From the NCBI GenBank assembly GCA_002292365.1, contig DBBU01000054.1, positions 1-64,000 of the forward strand: a stretch of 64,000 bases of DNA, read 5' to 3'. Origin of the DNA: Flammeovirgaceae bacterium UBA976. Its GTDB lineage: Bacteria; Bacteroidota; Bacteroidia; Cytophagales; Cyclobacteriaceae. Of this stretch, positions 9,352 to 18,523 are shown piece by piece. The translations under genes and the position numbers were made by a program. Numbering within the stretch: position 1 is the stretch's first letter; the number at the start of each line of letters is the position of its first letter. Under the pieces are notes generated by a model. The model was not told where the DNA came from. It did no database searches and saw only the letters and a program-made list of their open reading frames with translations.

Positions 9352-10356
9352 ATGCGTAAAACTTTTTTTTGTATCGATGCCCATACTTGTGGGAATCCAG
9401 TGCGATTAGTCGCTGGGGGAGGACCGGTGCTACATGGGGTTGATATGAGTGAAAAGAGGCAACATTTTTTGGCAGAATACGATTGGATACGCAAAGGGTT
9501 AATGTTTGAGCCGAGAGGCCATGATATGATGTCAGGTAGTATTTTATTTCCCCCATCTGATCCACAGAATGATGCAGGAATATTGTTTATAGAAACCAGT
9601 GGCTGTTTGCCCATGTGTGGTCATGGTACCATTGGGACGGTGACTATCGCGATAGAAGAAGGACTCATTATTCCTCAGATAGCGGGTCAGCTGAGGCTCG
9701 AAACCCCCGCAGGCTTGGTCAAGATTTCTTACACTAGCGCTGAAAATAAAGTCACTCATGTCAAACTGACCAATGTACCTGCATATCTGGCAGCACAGGA
9801 CTTGGAAGTAGATTGTCCGGATTTAGGCCGGCTCAAATTTGACGTGGCTTATGGTGGAAATTTTTATGCGATCATTGATCCTCAGCCTCATTTCTCAGGC
9901 ATTCAGGATTATACTGCGGGAGCCTTGATTTCATTAAGTCAAGAACTGAGGAAACGCATTAACCTTAAATATCCGCATCAATTTGTTCATCCCGAAAATG
10001 ACACCATTAGAAATATGAGTCATTTGTTATGGACAGGAACACCATTAGATCCTGCATCTGATGGAAGAAATGCCGTGTTTTATGGTGATAAAGCAATCGA
10101 CAGATCTCCATGCGGTACGGGGACTTCAGCACGGATGGCACAGCGCTTTGCACGAGGATTACAAAACGTCAATAGTTCCTATGTTCATGAAAGTTATATT
10201 GGATCAAAATTTACAGGACGCATTGAATCGGTGATAGAAGTTGCGGGCAACAAAGCCATTGTACCCAGTATAGAAGGATGGGCTAAGATCACAGGATACA
10301 ATCAGATTATTATAGATGACGATGACCCCTATGCACATGGTTTTCAAGTGATATGA
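9352..10356 (+). CDS. 4-hydroxyproline 2-epimerase (proline racemase family)
   Basis: This 334-residue protein belongs to the proline racemase superfamily. Both catalytic cysteines are present: Cys89 in PMCGHGTIG and Cys254 in DRSPCGTGTSA. The second cysteine excludes trans-3-hydroxyproline dehydratase, which has Thr there. Together with its neighbours this supports epimerisation of trans-4-hydroxy-L-proline to cis-4-hydroxy-D-proline, the first step of the pathway, in the cytosol. It starts 2 bases after the dehydrogenase stop and its own end overlaps the flavoprotein start by 4 bases (ATGA), so the genes are translationally coupled. Proline racemase is the main alternative. Confidence 0.92.
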   Translation: MRKTFFCIDAHTCGNPVRLVAGGGPVLHGVDMSEKRQHFLAEYDWIRKGLMFEPRGHDMMSGSILFPPSDPQNDAGILFIETSGCLPMCGHGTIGTVTIAIEEGLIIPQIAGQLRLETPAGLVKISYTSAENKVTHVKLTNVPAYLAAQDLEVDCPDLGRLKFDVAYGGNFYAIIDPQPHFSGIQDYTAGALISLSQELRKRINLKYPHQFVHPENDTIRNMSHLLWTGTPLDPASDGRNAVFYGDKAIDRSPCGTGTSARMAQRFARGLQNVNSSYVHESYIGSKFTGRIESVIEVAGNKAIVPSIEGWAKITGYNQIIIDDDDPYAHGFQVI

Positions 10357-11600
10357 ATAAAGGAAAGGTCATCATTTTAGGGGGTGGAGTTATTGGATTA
10401 TGTTCTGCCTATTATTTAAAGAATCGTGGATTTGAAGTAACTCTTTTAGATAAAGGAGACTTTTCTTCAGGTACCTCTTTTGGAAATGCAGGTATGATTG
10501 TGCCAAGTCATTTTGTGCCCTTGGCACAACCAGGCATGATCGTCAAAGGGATCAAATGGATGTTTGATGCGGAAAGTCCATTTTATGTCAAGCCTAGATT
10601 TTCACGAAGTTTATTGGATTGGGGCTGGAAATTTTATCAGCATTCATCCGAAAAACATGTTAAAGGGGCTGCGCAACTATTAAAGGAGCTCAATTTAGAG
10701 AGTAAAAAACTATATGTAAGCTTATGTGATCAGCTTGAAGATATCAAAATTGATGAAAAGGGATTGATCATGTATTGTCAAACGCAGCTGGCATTGGATG
10801 AAGAGGCGGCATTGGCAGATCAAGCAATGAAACTGGGACTCAAAGCCGTTGTGATGGACAATCAACAATTAAACGACTTAGATCCCAATCTAACCTTTAA
10901 TGTGAAGGGAGGTGTTTATTTTCCCGAAGACGCATTTTTCAGTCCAAAGCTTTTTTTAGAAAAGTTGAAATCAGACCTTAAGGCTGCGGGTGTGAAAATG
11001 GTATCTCACGTTGACGATCTCAAATTCGTGGTTCATGAAGATTTAAAATCCATTGATACCAATCAGGGTTTTTTTTCTGCAGATCAGTTTGTGATTTCTG
11101 CAGGTGTGTGGACTGGAAAATTAGCCCAATTTTTAGGGTTAAATATCCCTATTCAACCTGGAAAAGGCTACAGTTTTACGATAGAGCATCCGGTAGAAAC
11201 GCCGAGTATATGTTCTATTTTGACGGAAGCCAAAGTAGCCGTTACGCCTATGTCAGAAGGATTACGTTTTGCCGGTACGATGGAAATCGGGGCATTAAAT
11301 TTTGATGTTGACCAAAGGCGCGTGTATGGCATTAAAAAATCAATTTGTAAATACTTTCCGTCTTTTACGATAAAAGATTTCAATGAAGCTAAAATTTGGA
11401 CCGGTTTAAGACCTTGTTCACCTGATGGCTTGCCTTATATCGGGAGAACAAAAAAGTTACCAAATGTACTCTTAGCTGCAGGTCATGGGATGATGGGGAT
11501 GAGCCTAGGACCTATTACGGGTAAATTAATTGCTGAGATAGCAGATAATCAATCTCCAGAAATTGAAATTTCAAAATTGGCAGTAGAACGATTTCATTAA
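10353..11600 (+). CDS. FAD-dependent D-amino-acid dehydrogenase, probable cis-4-hydroxy-D-proline dehydrogenase
   Basis: A 415-residue DadA/DAO-type flavoprotein. An N-terminal dinucleotide fold (IILGGGVIGLCSAYYL, about residues 6-21) is followed by LDKGDFSSGTSFGNAG, the FAD-binding continuation typical of DadA. The C-terminal signature WTGLRPCSPDGLPYIGR and the AAGHGMMGMSLGP block close the FAD site. In this operon it should oxidise cis-4-hydroxy-D-proline to delta1-pyrroline-4-hydroxy-2-carboxylate, passing electrons to the respiratory chain. Broad D-amino-acid use is possible. It overlaps the epimerase by 4 bases and ends the catabolic block; a promoter-like box for the next gene overlaps its stop. 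Confidence 0.9.
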   Translation: MNKGKVIILGGGVIGLCSAYYLKNRGFEVTLLDKGDFSSGTSFGNAGMIVPSHFVPLAQPGMIVKGIKWMFDAESPFYVKPRFSRSLLDWGWKFYQHSSEKHVKGAAQLLKELNLESKKLYVSLCDQLEDIKIDEKGLIMYCQTQLALDEEAALADQAMKLGLKAVVMDNQQLNDLDPNLTFNVKGGVYFPEDAFFSPKLFLEKLKSDLKAAGVKMVSHVDDLKFVVHEDLKSIDTNQGFFSADQFVISAGVWTGKLAQFLGLNIPIQPGKGYSFTIEHPVETPSICSILTEAKVAVTPMSEGLRFAGTMEIGALNFDVDQRRVYGIKKSICKYFPSFTIKDFNEAKIWTGLRPCSPDGLPYIGRTKKLPNVLLAAGHGMMGMSLGPITGKLIAEIADNQSPEIEISKLAVERFH

Positions 11601-11605
11601 TTTTG
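11577..11605 (+). promoter_or_regulatory. Bacteroidota-type promoter for the HMA-MauE gene
   Basis: A TTG at 11577-11579 and TAATTTTG at 11598-11605 match the -33/-7 elements (TTG, about 18-base spacer, TAnnTTTG). Transcription would begin near 11610, about 15 bases before the ATG at 11627. The box overlaps the end of the preceding gene, so the HMA-MauE/peptidase genes may be transcribed separately from the catabolic block. Confidence 0.5.
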
Positions 11606-11626
11606 CCATGTGCGTAGTATAATAAA

Positions 11627-12373
11627 ATGACAAAAGATTACATAATTACTGGGATGACTTGTAAGAGTTGTTTGGCTAAAGTCAAAACTACCATCAACTC
11701 TTTTCCGACTATTCGAGAGGTGGGTCTCCAACTTGATTACCCTCAAGCTAATATCACCTCAGAGAAGTCTTTAGATTTAGAAGAAATCAATCTAGCGTTG
11801 AAAAAATTCGGAGATTATACAATCGCTGATACGATTCAAAAGGGAGAGGCTGTTTCGGCCCCTCCATTAAAAGGGAAATATGAATTTTCTAAAAAGTCTA
11901 TAAACACTTATTTGCCTTTGCTACTGATCATAGGATTTATATCAGGAATAAGTATATTGATTCAATATCCATTTTTCCATTTTTCACCCATGCTTTGGAT
12001 GCGCCATTTTATGGCAGGCTTTTTTCTGGTTTTTTCATTTTTTAAATTATTAAACCTTTCTGGTTTTGCCAATGCCTACCGTATGTATGATATTGTAGCG
12101 GCCAAATGGAAGTTTTGGGGATACCTTTATCCTTTTGTAGAACTGATGTTAGGCACTTTATATCTAATTAACATTGCGCCGTTTTACGTTAATTTAACGA
12201 CGGTGATCGTCTTGGGTGTAAGTAGTGTGGGAGTTATAAAAAGTAATTTAAAAAAGGAGCAAATCAAATGTGCTTGCCTGGGAGATGTTTTCCAGTTGCC
12301 CATGAGTATGGTAACCATTTTCGAAGATTTATCAATGGTGTTAATGGCTCTTATTGGCTTATTTTCATTATAG
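11627..12373 (+). CDS. HMA domain fused to MauE/DoxX-like membrane domain
   Basis: A 248-residue fusion. Residues 1-70 are a heavy-metal-associated ferredoxin-like domain with GMTCKSC (Cys12, Cys15). Residues 95-248 form a four-helix membrane domain resembling MauE/DoxX, with CACLGD near 218-223 as in the MauE CxCxG motif. Such fusions are widespread in Bacteroidota and are usually linked to copper or redox-thiol handling in the inner membrane. MauE itself helps mature the methylamine dehydrogenase small subunit. The gene sits between hydroxyproline catabolism and the peptidases, and why is unclear; delivery of a metal cofactor to an exported enzyme is only a guess. A promoter-like box precedes it. 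Confidence 0.7.
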   Translation: MTKDYIITGMTCKSCLAKVKTTINSFPTIREVGLQLDYPQANITSEKSLDLEEINLALKKFGDYTIADTIQKGEAVSAPPLKGKYEFSKKSINTYLPLLLIIGFISGISILIQYPFFHFSPMLWMRHFMAGFFLVFSFFKLLNLSGFANAYRMYDIVAAKWKFWGYLYPFVELMLGTLYLINIAPFYVNLTTVIVLGVSSVGVIKSNLKKEQIKCACLGDVFQLPMSMVTIFEDLSMVLMALIGLFSL

Positions 12374-12453
12374 AATTTATCTAGGAAATGTAGGCAATGT
12401 AGTGAAGGTTTTGTGAATTTTTCATAAAAGTTAAGTGTTAATTGAAAGGGGCT

Positions 12454-14691
12454 ATGAGTAGACTAATAAGTATTTTCATTTTATTGACCACCTTGCGGGT
12501 AACGAACGCCCAGCCAGTATCCGAATTATCCCTGGCTCGTATTTACGGCTCAGCTGAATTCCAATCTCAAGTCATGGGTCCATTGAGGTGGTTTGATGAA
12601 GGGGAGGCATATACTAAATTTTCATATAATAAAGAAGTTGGAGGTTTTGATCTGATGAAGGTCATATCCGAAACGCAATTGCATCAGGTCTTGGTAAGTG
12701 CAGCAGATTTGATTCCCTCAGGTACGACCCAGCCATTGCTTATTCATGATTATCAATGGTCGGAAGATCAAAAAAAACTATTAATATTCACTAACAGTAA
12801 AAAAGTATGGAGGTTGAATACCAAAGGGGATTATTGGGTATTCCATACTGACTCCAAAGTATTAAAAAAATTAGGGGGTCCAGAGGCGGCTCCGGCTACT
12901 TTAATGTTTGCTAAATTTTCACCTCAAGGTAACCGTGTCGCCTACGTGCGAGAACATAATATTTATGTAGAGAATCTCGAAAATCATGAGATTATTCAAC
13001 TGACTCAAGACGGTACAGATCGCATCATCAATGGTACTTTTGATTGGGCTTATGAAGAAGAATTTCATTGTAGGGATGGTTTTCGATGGAGTCCCGATGG
13101 CCGCAACATCGCATACTGGCGCATTGATGCGACTACAATTCGTGATTTTTACATGATCAACAATACGGATTCTATTTATTCATACCTAATTCCTGTAGAA
13201 TATCCCAAAGCTGGAGAAAAGCCATCAGAAGCTAAAATAGGGGTAATTGATGCTTCTGGTGGATCTACTGTATGGATGCAAATTGAAGGGGATCCTACAA
13301 ATAATTACCTACCCCGAATGATTTGGCACCCCAATGGAGACAAACTTTTAATGCAACAGCTGAATCGCGCACAAAATTATAATATAATATTAGAAGGGAA
13401 TATAGCAGATGGCCGTGTCAAAAAAACATATGAAGACAAAGATGAGGCTTGGTTGGAAGCGGTAGATGATTTTTATTATTTTGATAAGGGTAAAGCTTTC
13501 AGCTGGGTTTCTGAAAAGAATGGATGGAAATCACTTTACTTGATTCGAGAGGGAAGAGAAAAAGCGATCAGTCCCTTAGATTCAGACCTTTTGTCCATTT
13601 CCTTGTTAGATGAAAAAAACGATTGGCTTTATTACATCGCCTCTCCAGACAACCCTACGCAACGTTATTTGTGGAGAGCACCCCTTAACTCGAAAAAAAG
13701 ATCGCCCCAGCGCGTCACTCCGGAAGATCAATCAGGTTGGCATACCTATCAAATTTCTCCTAATGGAAAGTATGCACATCACACCTATTCTAGAGCCAAT
13801 ATTCCACCCATTACGGATCTTATTTCCCTACCTGATCATCGCGTCATTACCTCTTTCATAGACCCTCAATCTTTGAGAAAAAAGGTAGCTCAACTTGAGA
13901 TTAATCCTAAAGAATTTTTGCAAATCACCCTACCCAGTGGCCTATCGCTAGAGGCGTTTATGATTAAACCACCCAATTTTGATGCTTCAAAAAAATATCC
14001 AGTGCTCTTTTATGTATATGGTGAACCTTGGGGTCAAACCGTTGTAGATCAATGGGGAGGGAGTAGATACCTCTGGCATCAAATGTTGGCGCAACAGGGT
14101 TATATTGTGATGAGCATAGATAATAGAGGAACGCCGAGTCCCAAAGGGCGTGAATGGAGAAAATGTGTTTATGGTCAAATAGGAGTACTTTCATCGGAAG
14201 ATCAAGCAGCTGGACTCATCGCATTAAAAGAGCGTTTTTCATTTATAGATGAGGAAAGAATAGGTATTTGGGGATGGAGTGGAGGCGGTTCCATGACTTT
14301 AAATATGATGTTTAGATATCCTAAATTATATCATACCGGAATGTCCATAGCACCTGTGCCAGATCAACGACTCTATGACAATATTTATCAAGAACGTTAT
14401 TCAGGGATTCCTCAATTGATGCCGGAAAGTTACGAAAAAGGATCGCCCATTACTTATGCCCAACAATTGGAGGGAAACTTACTTATTGTACATGGTACGG
14501 CAGATGATAACGTACATTACCAAGGTACTGAAGTGCTCATCAATGAGCTAGTCAAGCATAACAAAATCTTTTCTATGCTCGCTTATCCGGGCAGATCACA
14601 CTCGATCAATGAAGGAGATGGAACGACCTTACACTTACAAACCACACTTACCCATTATTTGAATCAAAACTTACCTCCCGGTGGAAAATAA
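12454..14691 (+). CDS. Secreted dipeptidyl peptidase IV-type S9 prolyl peptidase
   Basis: An exported serine peptidase of about 745 residues. After a signal peptide (cleavage near VTNAQ) comes a beta-propeller with the DPP4 amino-terminus-binding motif (WAYEEEFH, two consecutive Glu), then an alpha/beta-hydrolase domain. Counting from TTG 12442, the triad is Ser613 in GWSGGGS, Asp688 in GTADDNVHY and His720 in GRSHSI. It should release Xaa-Pro dipeptides in the periplasm or at the surface, feeding the neighbouring Xaa-Pro aminopeptidase. I prefer the ATG at 12454 over TTG at 12442, because it gives a normal signal peptide. The canonical nucleophile elbow GWSYGG is GWSGGG here. The 3' end overlaps the next gene by 11 bases. 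Confidence 0.93.
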   Translation: MSRLISIFILLTTLRVTNAQPVSELSLARIYGSAEFQSQVMGPLRWFDEGEAYTKFSYNKEVGGFDLMKVISETQLHQVLVSAADLIPSGTTQPLLIHDYQWSEDQKKLLIFTNSKKVWRLNTKGDYWVFHTDSKVLKKLGGPEAAPATLMFAKFSPQGNRVAYVREHNIYVENLENHEIIQLTQDGTDRIINGTFDWAYEEEFHCRDGFRWSPDGRNIAYWRIDATTIRDFYMINNTDSIYSYLIPVEYPKAGEKPSEAKIGVIDASGGSTVWMQIEGDPTNNYLPRMIWHPNGDKLLMQQLNRAQNYNIILEGNIADGRVKKTYEDKDEAWLEAVDDFYYFDKGKAFSWVSEKNGWKSLYLIREGREKAISPLDSDLLSISLLDEKNDWLYYIASPDNPTQRYLWRAPLNSKKRSPQRVTPEDQSGWHTYQISPNGKYAHHTYSRANIPPITDLISLPDHRVITSFIDPQSLRKKVAQLEINPKEFLQITLPSGLSLEAFMIKPPNFDASKKYPVLFYVYGEPWGQTVVDQWGGSRYLWHQMLAQQGYIVMSIDNRGTPSPKGREWRKCVYGQIGVLSSEDQAAGLIALKERFSFIDEERIGIWGWSGGGSMTLNMMFRYPKLYHTGMSIAPVPDQRLYDNIYQERYSGIPQLMPESYEKGSPITYAQQLEGNLLIVHGTADDNVHYQGTEVLINELVKHNKIFSMLAYPGRSHSINEGDGTTLHLQTTLTHYLNQNLPPGGK

Positions 14692-16084
14692 AAATCAGTT
14701 ATTCAGTACAGAGACGTATTCAAAACGTCGATCTCTCCTTAAGAAGAAAATAATAGGATCGGGAGTGCTGCTATTTTTAGGGAATCAAGAGTCTAGCATC
14801 AATTTTAAAGATAATTGGTATCCTTACCGGCAAGACAGTACGTTCTTGTACTACTTCGGATTGAATTTCCCTGGATTGCATGCATTGATCGACCTCGACT
14901 CAGGTGAAGAAATTATTTTTGGAGACGACCTGACTATTGATGAAATTGTGTGGAAAGGACCACAACCATCGATGACTGCAATGAGTGCGAAAGTAGGCAT
15001 TCTAGATACACGTCCTCTTGAAAAGATGAAGGCTTACCTTTCCCAAAGGGAAGTACATTATTTGCCTGTTTATCGACCTGAGCATGTAGTGTTTTTGACT
15101 TCCCTATTAGATCGATCTTATACGGAGGTTGATTTGGAATATTCGGTGTCTTTTATCAAAGTAGTAGCTGCCCAACGAGCGGTAAAGAGTCCTGAAGAAC
15201 TTTTATCATTAAATGAGGCGGCTTCGATCACTTCGCAAATTCATTTAAGTTTGATGCAACAGGCCAAGGCAGGGATGAAAGAGTATGAATTAGCCAGCAG
15301 AGTACGTCAAGTGGCACATGAGCAAAACGTAAATATTTCCTTTCAGCCCATTGTTACCATTGATGGCCAGATTTTACACAATCATTATTATGGCAATACC
15401 CTATCTGGAGGGGATTTATTGTTGTGTGATGCGGGAGCTGAATCCTCTCATTTGTATGCGGGAGACATGACCCGTACTTTTCCTGTAGATCCTGCTTTCT
15501 CTACTTTGCAAAAAGAGTTGTACGATGTTGTTCATCGATCGCATCTTGCAGCCATTGCCGCATTAAAACCAGGAATCAAATTTTTAGACCTCCATTTATT
15601 GGCCTGTCGTGTTTTGGTTGAGGGCCTTGTGGAAGTTGGTATCATGAAAGGCCAGCCACAAGATGCCGTGGCTGCGGGTGCGCATACGATGTTTTTTCAA
15701 TGTGGTTTGGGACACATGATGGGCTTAGATGTTCATGATATGGAAAATTTTGGAGAGGCCTATGTGGGTTATGACGATCAACTTAAAAAGAGTACTGCTT
15801 TTGGTTTAAAATCTTTGCGGTTGGGAAAAGCATTGACTCCAGGTTATGTAGTGACCATTGAACCCGGCATCTATGTCATTCCTGAATTGATTAAACAGCA
15901 CAAGGAAAAAGGGAGTTATAATGACTTCATCAATTATCCGTTACTTGAAAAACACGCTGATTTCGGAGGGATAAGAATTGAAGATGATTTTGTCATTACT
16001 ACCGATGGCGCCCAGTTATTAGGAACGCCCTTGGCATCCAGTTCGGATGACATTGAGTCTATAAGAAAAGCTGCCTTGTCGTGA
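14681..16084 (+). CDS. pepP: Xaa-Pro aminopeptidase (aminopeptidase P, M24B)
   Basis: A 467-residue protein without a signal peptide, so probably cytosolic. An N-terminal creatinase-like domain (about 1-165) precedes the pita-bread domain. The dinuclear-metal ligands are visible: Asp in LLCDAGAE, Asp in AGDMTRTFP, His in GLGHMMGLDVHD, Glu in TIEPGIY and Glu in GIRIEDDFVIT. It removes an N-terminal residue before proline, so it would finish Pro- or Hyp-containing peptides made by the upstream DPP4-type enzyme. It starts with GTG at 14681 inside the end of the peptidase gene and overlaps the M1 gene by 4 bases (GTGA), indicating translational coupling of all three peptidases. Confidence 0.93.
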   Translation: MENKNQLFSTETYSKRRSLLKKKIIGSGVLLFLGNQESSINFKDNWYPYRQDSTFLYYFGLNFPGLHALIDLDSGEEIIFGDDLTIDEIVWKGPQPSMTAMSAKVGILDTRPLEKMKAYLSQREVHYLPVYRPEHVVFLTSLLDRSYTEVDLEYSVSFIKVVAAQRAVKSPEELLSLNEAASITSQIHLSLMQQAKAGMKEYELASRVRQVAHEQNVNISFQPIVTIDGQILHNHYYGNTLSGGDLLLCDAGAESSHLYAGDMTRTFPVDPAFSTLQKELYDVVHRSHLAAIAALKPGIKFLDLHLLACRVLVEGLVEVGIMKGQPQDAVAAGAHTMFFQCGLGHMMGLDVHDMENFGEAYVGYDDQLKKSTAFGLKSLRLGKALTPGYVVTIEPGIYVIPELIKQHKEKGSYNDFINYPLLEKHADFGGIRIEDDFVITTDGAQLLGTPLASSSDDIESIRKAALS

Positions 16085-17715
16085 GGAGGGTCTTGTTTTT
16101 TTCTATGGTATGGTTTACGCTTCACTTGAACGGACAATCAAACTATGATCGGCAAGACTCATTGCGTGGTGGAATCACACCAGAGCGTGCGTGGTGGGAT
16201 GTAAGCTATTACCATTTAGCTATTGAGGTGAAACCAGATACCCGAGAGATTATAGGAAGTAATCGGGTCCATTACCAAGTACTCGAGTCCCATGATGTCT
16301 TGCAGATAGACTTGCAAGCGCCCTTGAAGATTACCAAGGTCATACAAGAGGGGCAGTCCTTGGATATTCACTCAGAAGGGAATGCACATTTCATTACATT
16401 GACCAAACCCCAGGGAGTAGGCAACATGGAATCCATTCAAATATTTTATGCCGGCAAGCCACAGACGGCCAAGCGTCCTCCTTGGGATGGGGGCGTAACT
16501 TGGCAGCAAGACGCTAAGGGAATGGATTTCATTGCGACTTCTTGTCAAGGCTTAGGGGCCAGTGTCTGGTGGCCGAATAAGGATCATATGTATGATGAGG
16601 TAGATTCGATGCTCATGAGTATCGAAGTACCCCAAGCACTGGTGGACGTATCCAATGGACGTTTGAGGAATATTGAGCAAAATGATCAAAAAGGAACCAA
16701 AACCTATCATTGGTTTGTGGCCAATCCCATCAATAATTACGGAGTGAACATCAACATAGGGGATTATGTGAGTTGGTCATCACCTTATGCAGGCCTTAAT
16801 GGACCCCTTGATGTGACGTATTGGGTACTTAGAGAAAATGAGGTCAAGGCTAAAAAACATTTTGTTGAAGTTCCCCGGATGCTCGAGGCGTTTGAGTTTT
16901 GGTTGGGTCCTTATCCCTTTTATGAAGATGGTTTTCAACTCGTGGAGGCCCCGTATTTAGGGATGGAGCACCAGAGTTCGATCACCTATGGCAATCAATT
17001 TCAAAACGGTTATTTGGGTAGAGATATAAGTGGAACGGGCTGGGGGTTGAAATTTGATTTCATCATTGTCCATGAATCGGGCCATGAATGGTTTGCCAAT
17101 AATGTTACTTTTAAGGATGCGGCTGATATTTGGATTCATGAAGGGTTTACTGCCTATTCGGAAAGCCTTTTTATTGAATATTTTTATGGAAAGGCGGCAG
17201 GTCAGGAATATTGCAGGGGCACTCGAAAAGGCATTCGTAACAAATTTCCTATGATCGGTGATTATCATGTCAACAGCAGTCACCATGACAACGACGTATA
17301 TTCCAAGGGCGCAAACCTCTTGAATACCTTGAGACAAATCTTAAATGACGATGAGCGATGGAGACAAACCCTTAGGGGAATTGGAGATGCATTTTATCAC
17401 CAAACGGTCACAACGGAGCAAATAGAAACCTTTATGGCCAAGGAGACTGGATTAGAACTGCAGTCCTTTTTTAATCAATATTTGAGAACTTCCCAAATCC
17501 CCATCTTTGAGTATCATACGGAGGAGGACAAACTCATTTATCGATGGGCTAAGACAATGGAAGGATTTAATATGCCGATTGATCTCAAAATTGACGACGA
17601 GTCGGTCAGGTTGAAGCCTACGGCTTCATGGCAAGCGTACCCACTCGCTTATCGCACGACCCCAGAGCTTGAAATCGATCCGAACTATTATATAGAGGTA
17701 AAGTCATTCAGATAG
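16081..17715 (+). CDS. Secreted M1-family zinc aminopeptidase, short form
   Basis: A 544-residue gluzincin with a signal peptide ending near LNGQ. The zinc site is HESGH (331-335) with the third ligand Glu354 in WIHEGFTAY, exactly the HExxH-x18-E spacing. The substrate-binding GxMEN motif appears as LGMEHQSS, a form common in Bacteroidota M1 enzymes. It lacks the large C-terminal helical domain of PepN/ERAP proteins (about 850 residues), so it is a compact version. Export and context suggest broad N-terminal trimming of peptides before uptake. It starts with GTG overlapping the previous stop. No partner gene follows for 250 bases. Confidence 0.9.
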   Translation: MRRVLFFSMVWFTLHLNGQSNYDRQDSLRGGITPERAWWDVSYYHLAIEVKPDTREIIGSNRVHYQVLESHDVLQIDLQAPLKITKVIQEGQSLDIHSEGNAHFITLTKPQGVGNMESIQIFYAGKPQTAKRPPWDGGVTWQQDAKGMDFIATSCQGLGASVWWPNKDHMYDEVDSMLMSIEVPQALVDVSNGRLRNIEQNDQKGTKTYHWFVANPINNYGVNINIGDYVSWSSPYAGLNGPLDVTYWVLRENEVKAKKHFVEVPRMLEAFEFWLGPYPFYEDGFQLVEAPYLGMEHQSSITYGNQFQNGYLGRDISGTGWGLKFDFIIVHESGHEWFANNVTFKDAADIWIHEGFTAYSESLFIEYFYGKAAGQEYCRGTRKGIRNKFPMIGDYHVNSSHHDNDVYSKGANLLNTLRQILNDDERWRQTLRGIGDAFYHQTVTTEQIETFMAKETGLELQSFFNQYLRTSQIPIFEYHTEEDKLIYRWAKTMEGFNMPIDLKIDDESVRLKPTASWQAYPLAYRTTPELEIDPNYYIEVKSFR

Positions 17716-17966
17716 CACCTCAAATGAGATCTAAATATAATCTTGTAAACCTATTCATTCCAAAAAGATGTCTGTAGCTATGGTCGTAAGACTGAAGAAA
17801 ATTGAGGATTTAGGTTAAAGATCTCTAAACAGAATGATATCTTGATGGTGACATTAATTTCTATAATTGAATGATTATAACATTGAAATTAAGCAATTGG
17901 AAAGCTAATTTTTTATTCAAATAACTATGTACTGACGCTTGCGTGATAGATATTTGAGGATCATCA

Positions 17967-18512
17967 ATGGAAACTTCCACGACGTATATGAAAGACATAG
18001 AAACTTGTATTGCTAATTTCTACAAAAAAGATGTCGAAGTTTACCTCAATGTAGCAGCCCTAGCCAAAATTGGGGGTCCCGAAGTTATTGAACGTTTGTT
18101 GACATTGCTCTATGAGGAAGATTTGGATGTACAATACTTGGCCGCCAATACCCTTGCCCAAATAGAAGAAAATCAATCGGCATTGCCCGGTTTATTTGCG
18201 GCCATTCATGATCCTAAGCTCAAAGCACGAAATGGAAGTCTGGTCGAGGCCCTTGAGGGTTTTGATTTGAGCGATCATTTTATTGATATTCTTAAGTTAT
18301 ATCTCAATGGAGGTCTGAAAGCAGCAGCGATGGCAAAGCTTTTGCTGGACTATACCGAATTTAACATCAGCCGGCGGATCCTTAAAAAGGCCAACAAGCA
18401 CGTCCATCATTTTGTTCACAACAGCCTCAAAGATGACCGTTATGAAACAAAAATGATTGAGGTAACGGCAATTATTAAAGATTTAGAGATTTTGATTGAT
18501 GAGGAAAAATAG
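17967..18512 (+). CDS. HEAT-like repeat protein, function unknown
   Basis: A soluble 181-residue protein made of helical pairs. A HEAT/armadillo-like segment (EVIERLLTLLYEEDLDVQYLAANTLAQI is its core, about 34-61) is followed by two or three more degenerate repeats. There is no signal peptide or catalytic motif. It lies 11 bases upstream of a flavoprotein gene, so the two are probably cotranscribed, but no functional link is known to me. A scaffold or binding role is the only reasonable inference. Confidence 0.6.
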   Translation: METSTTYMKDIETCIANFYKKDVEVYLNVAALAKIGGPEVIERLLTLLYEEDLDVQYLAANTLAQIEENQSALPGLFAAIHDPKLKARNGSLVEALEGFDLSDHFIDILKLYLNGGLKAAAMAKLLLDYTEFNISRRILKKANKHVHHFVHNSLKDDRYETKMIEVTAIIKDLEILIDEEK

Positions 18513-18523
18513 CGCAAATATGG

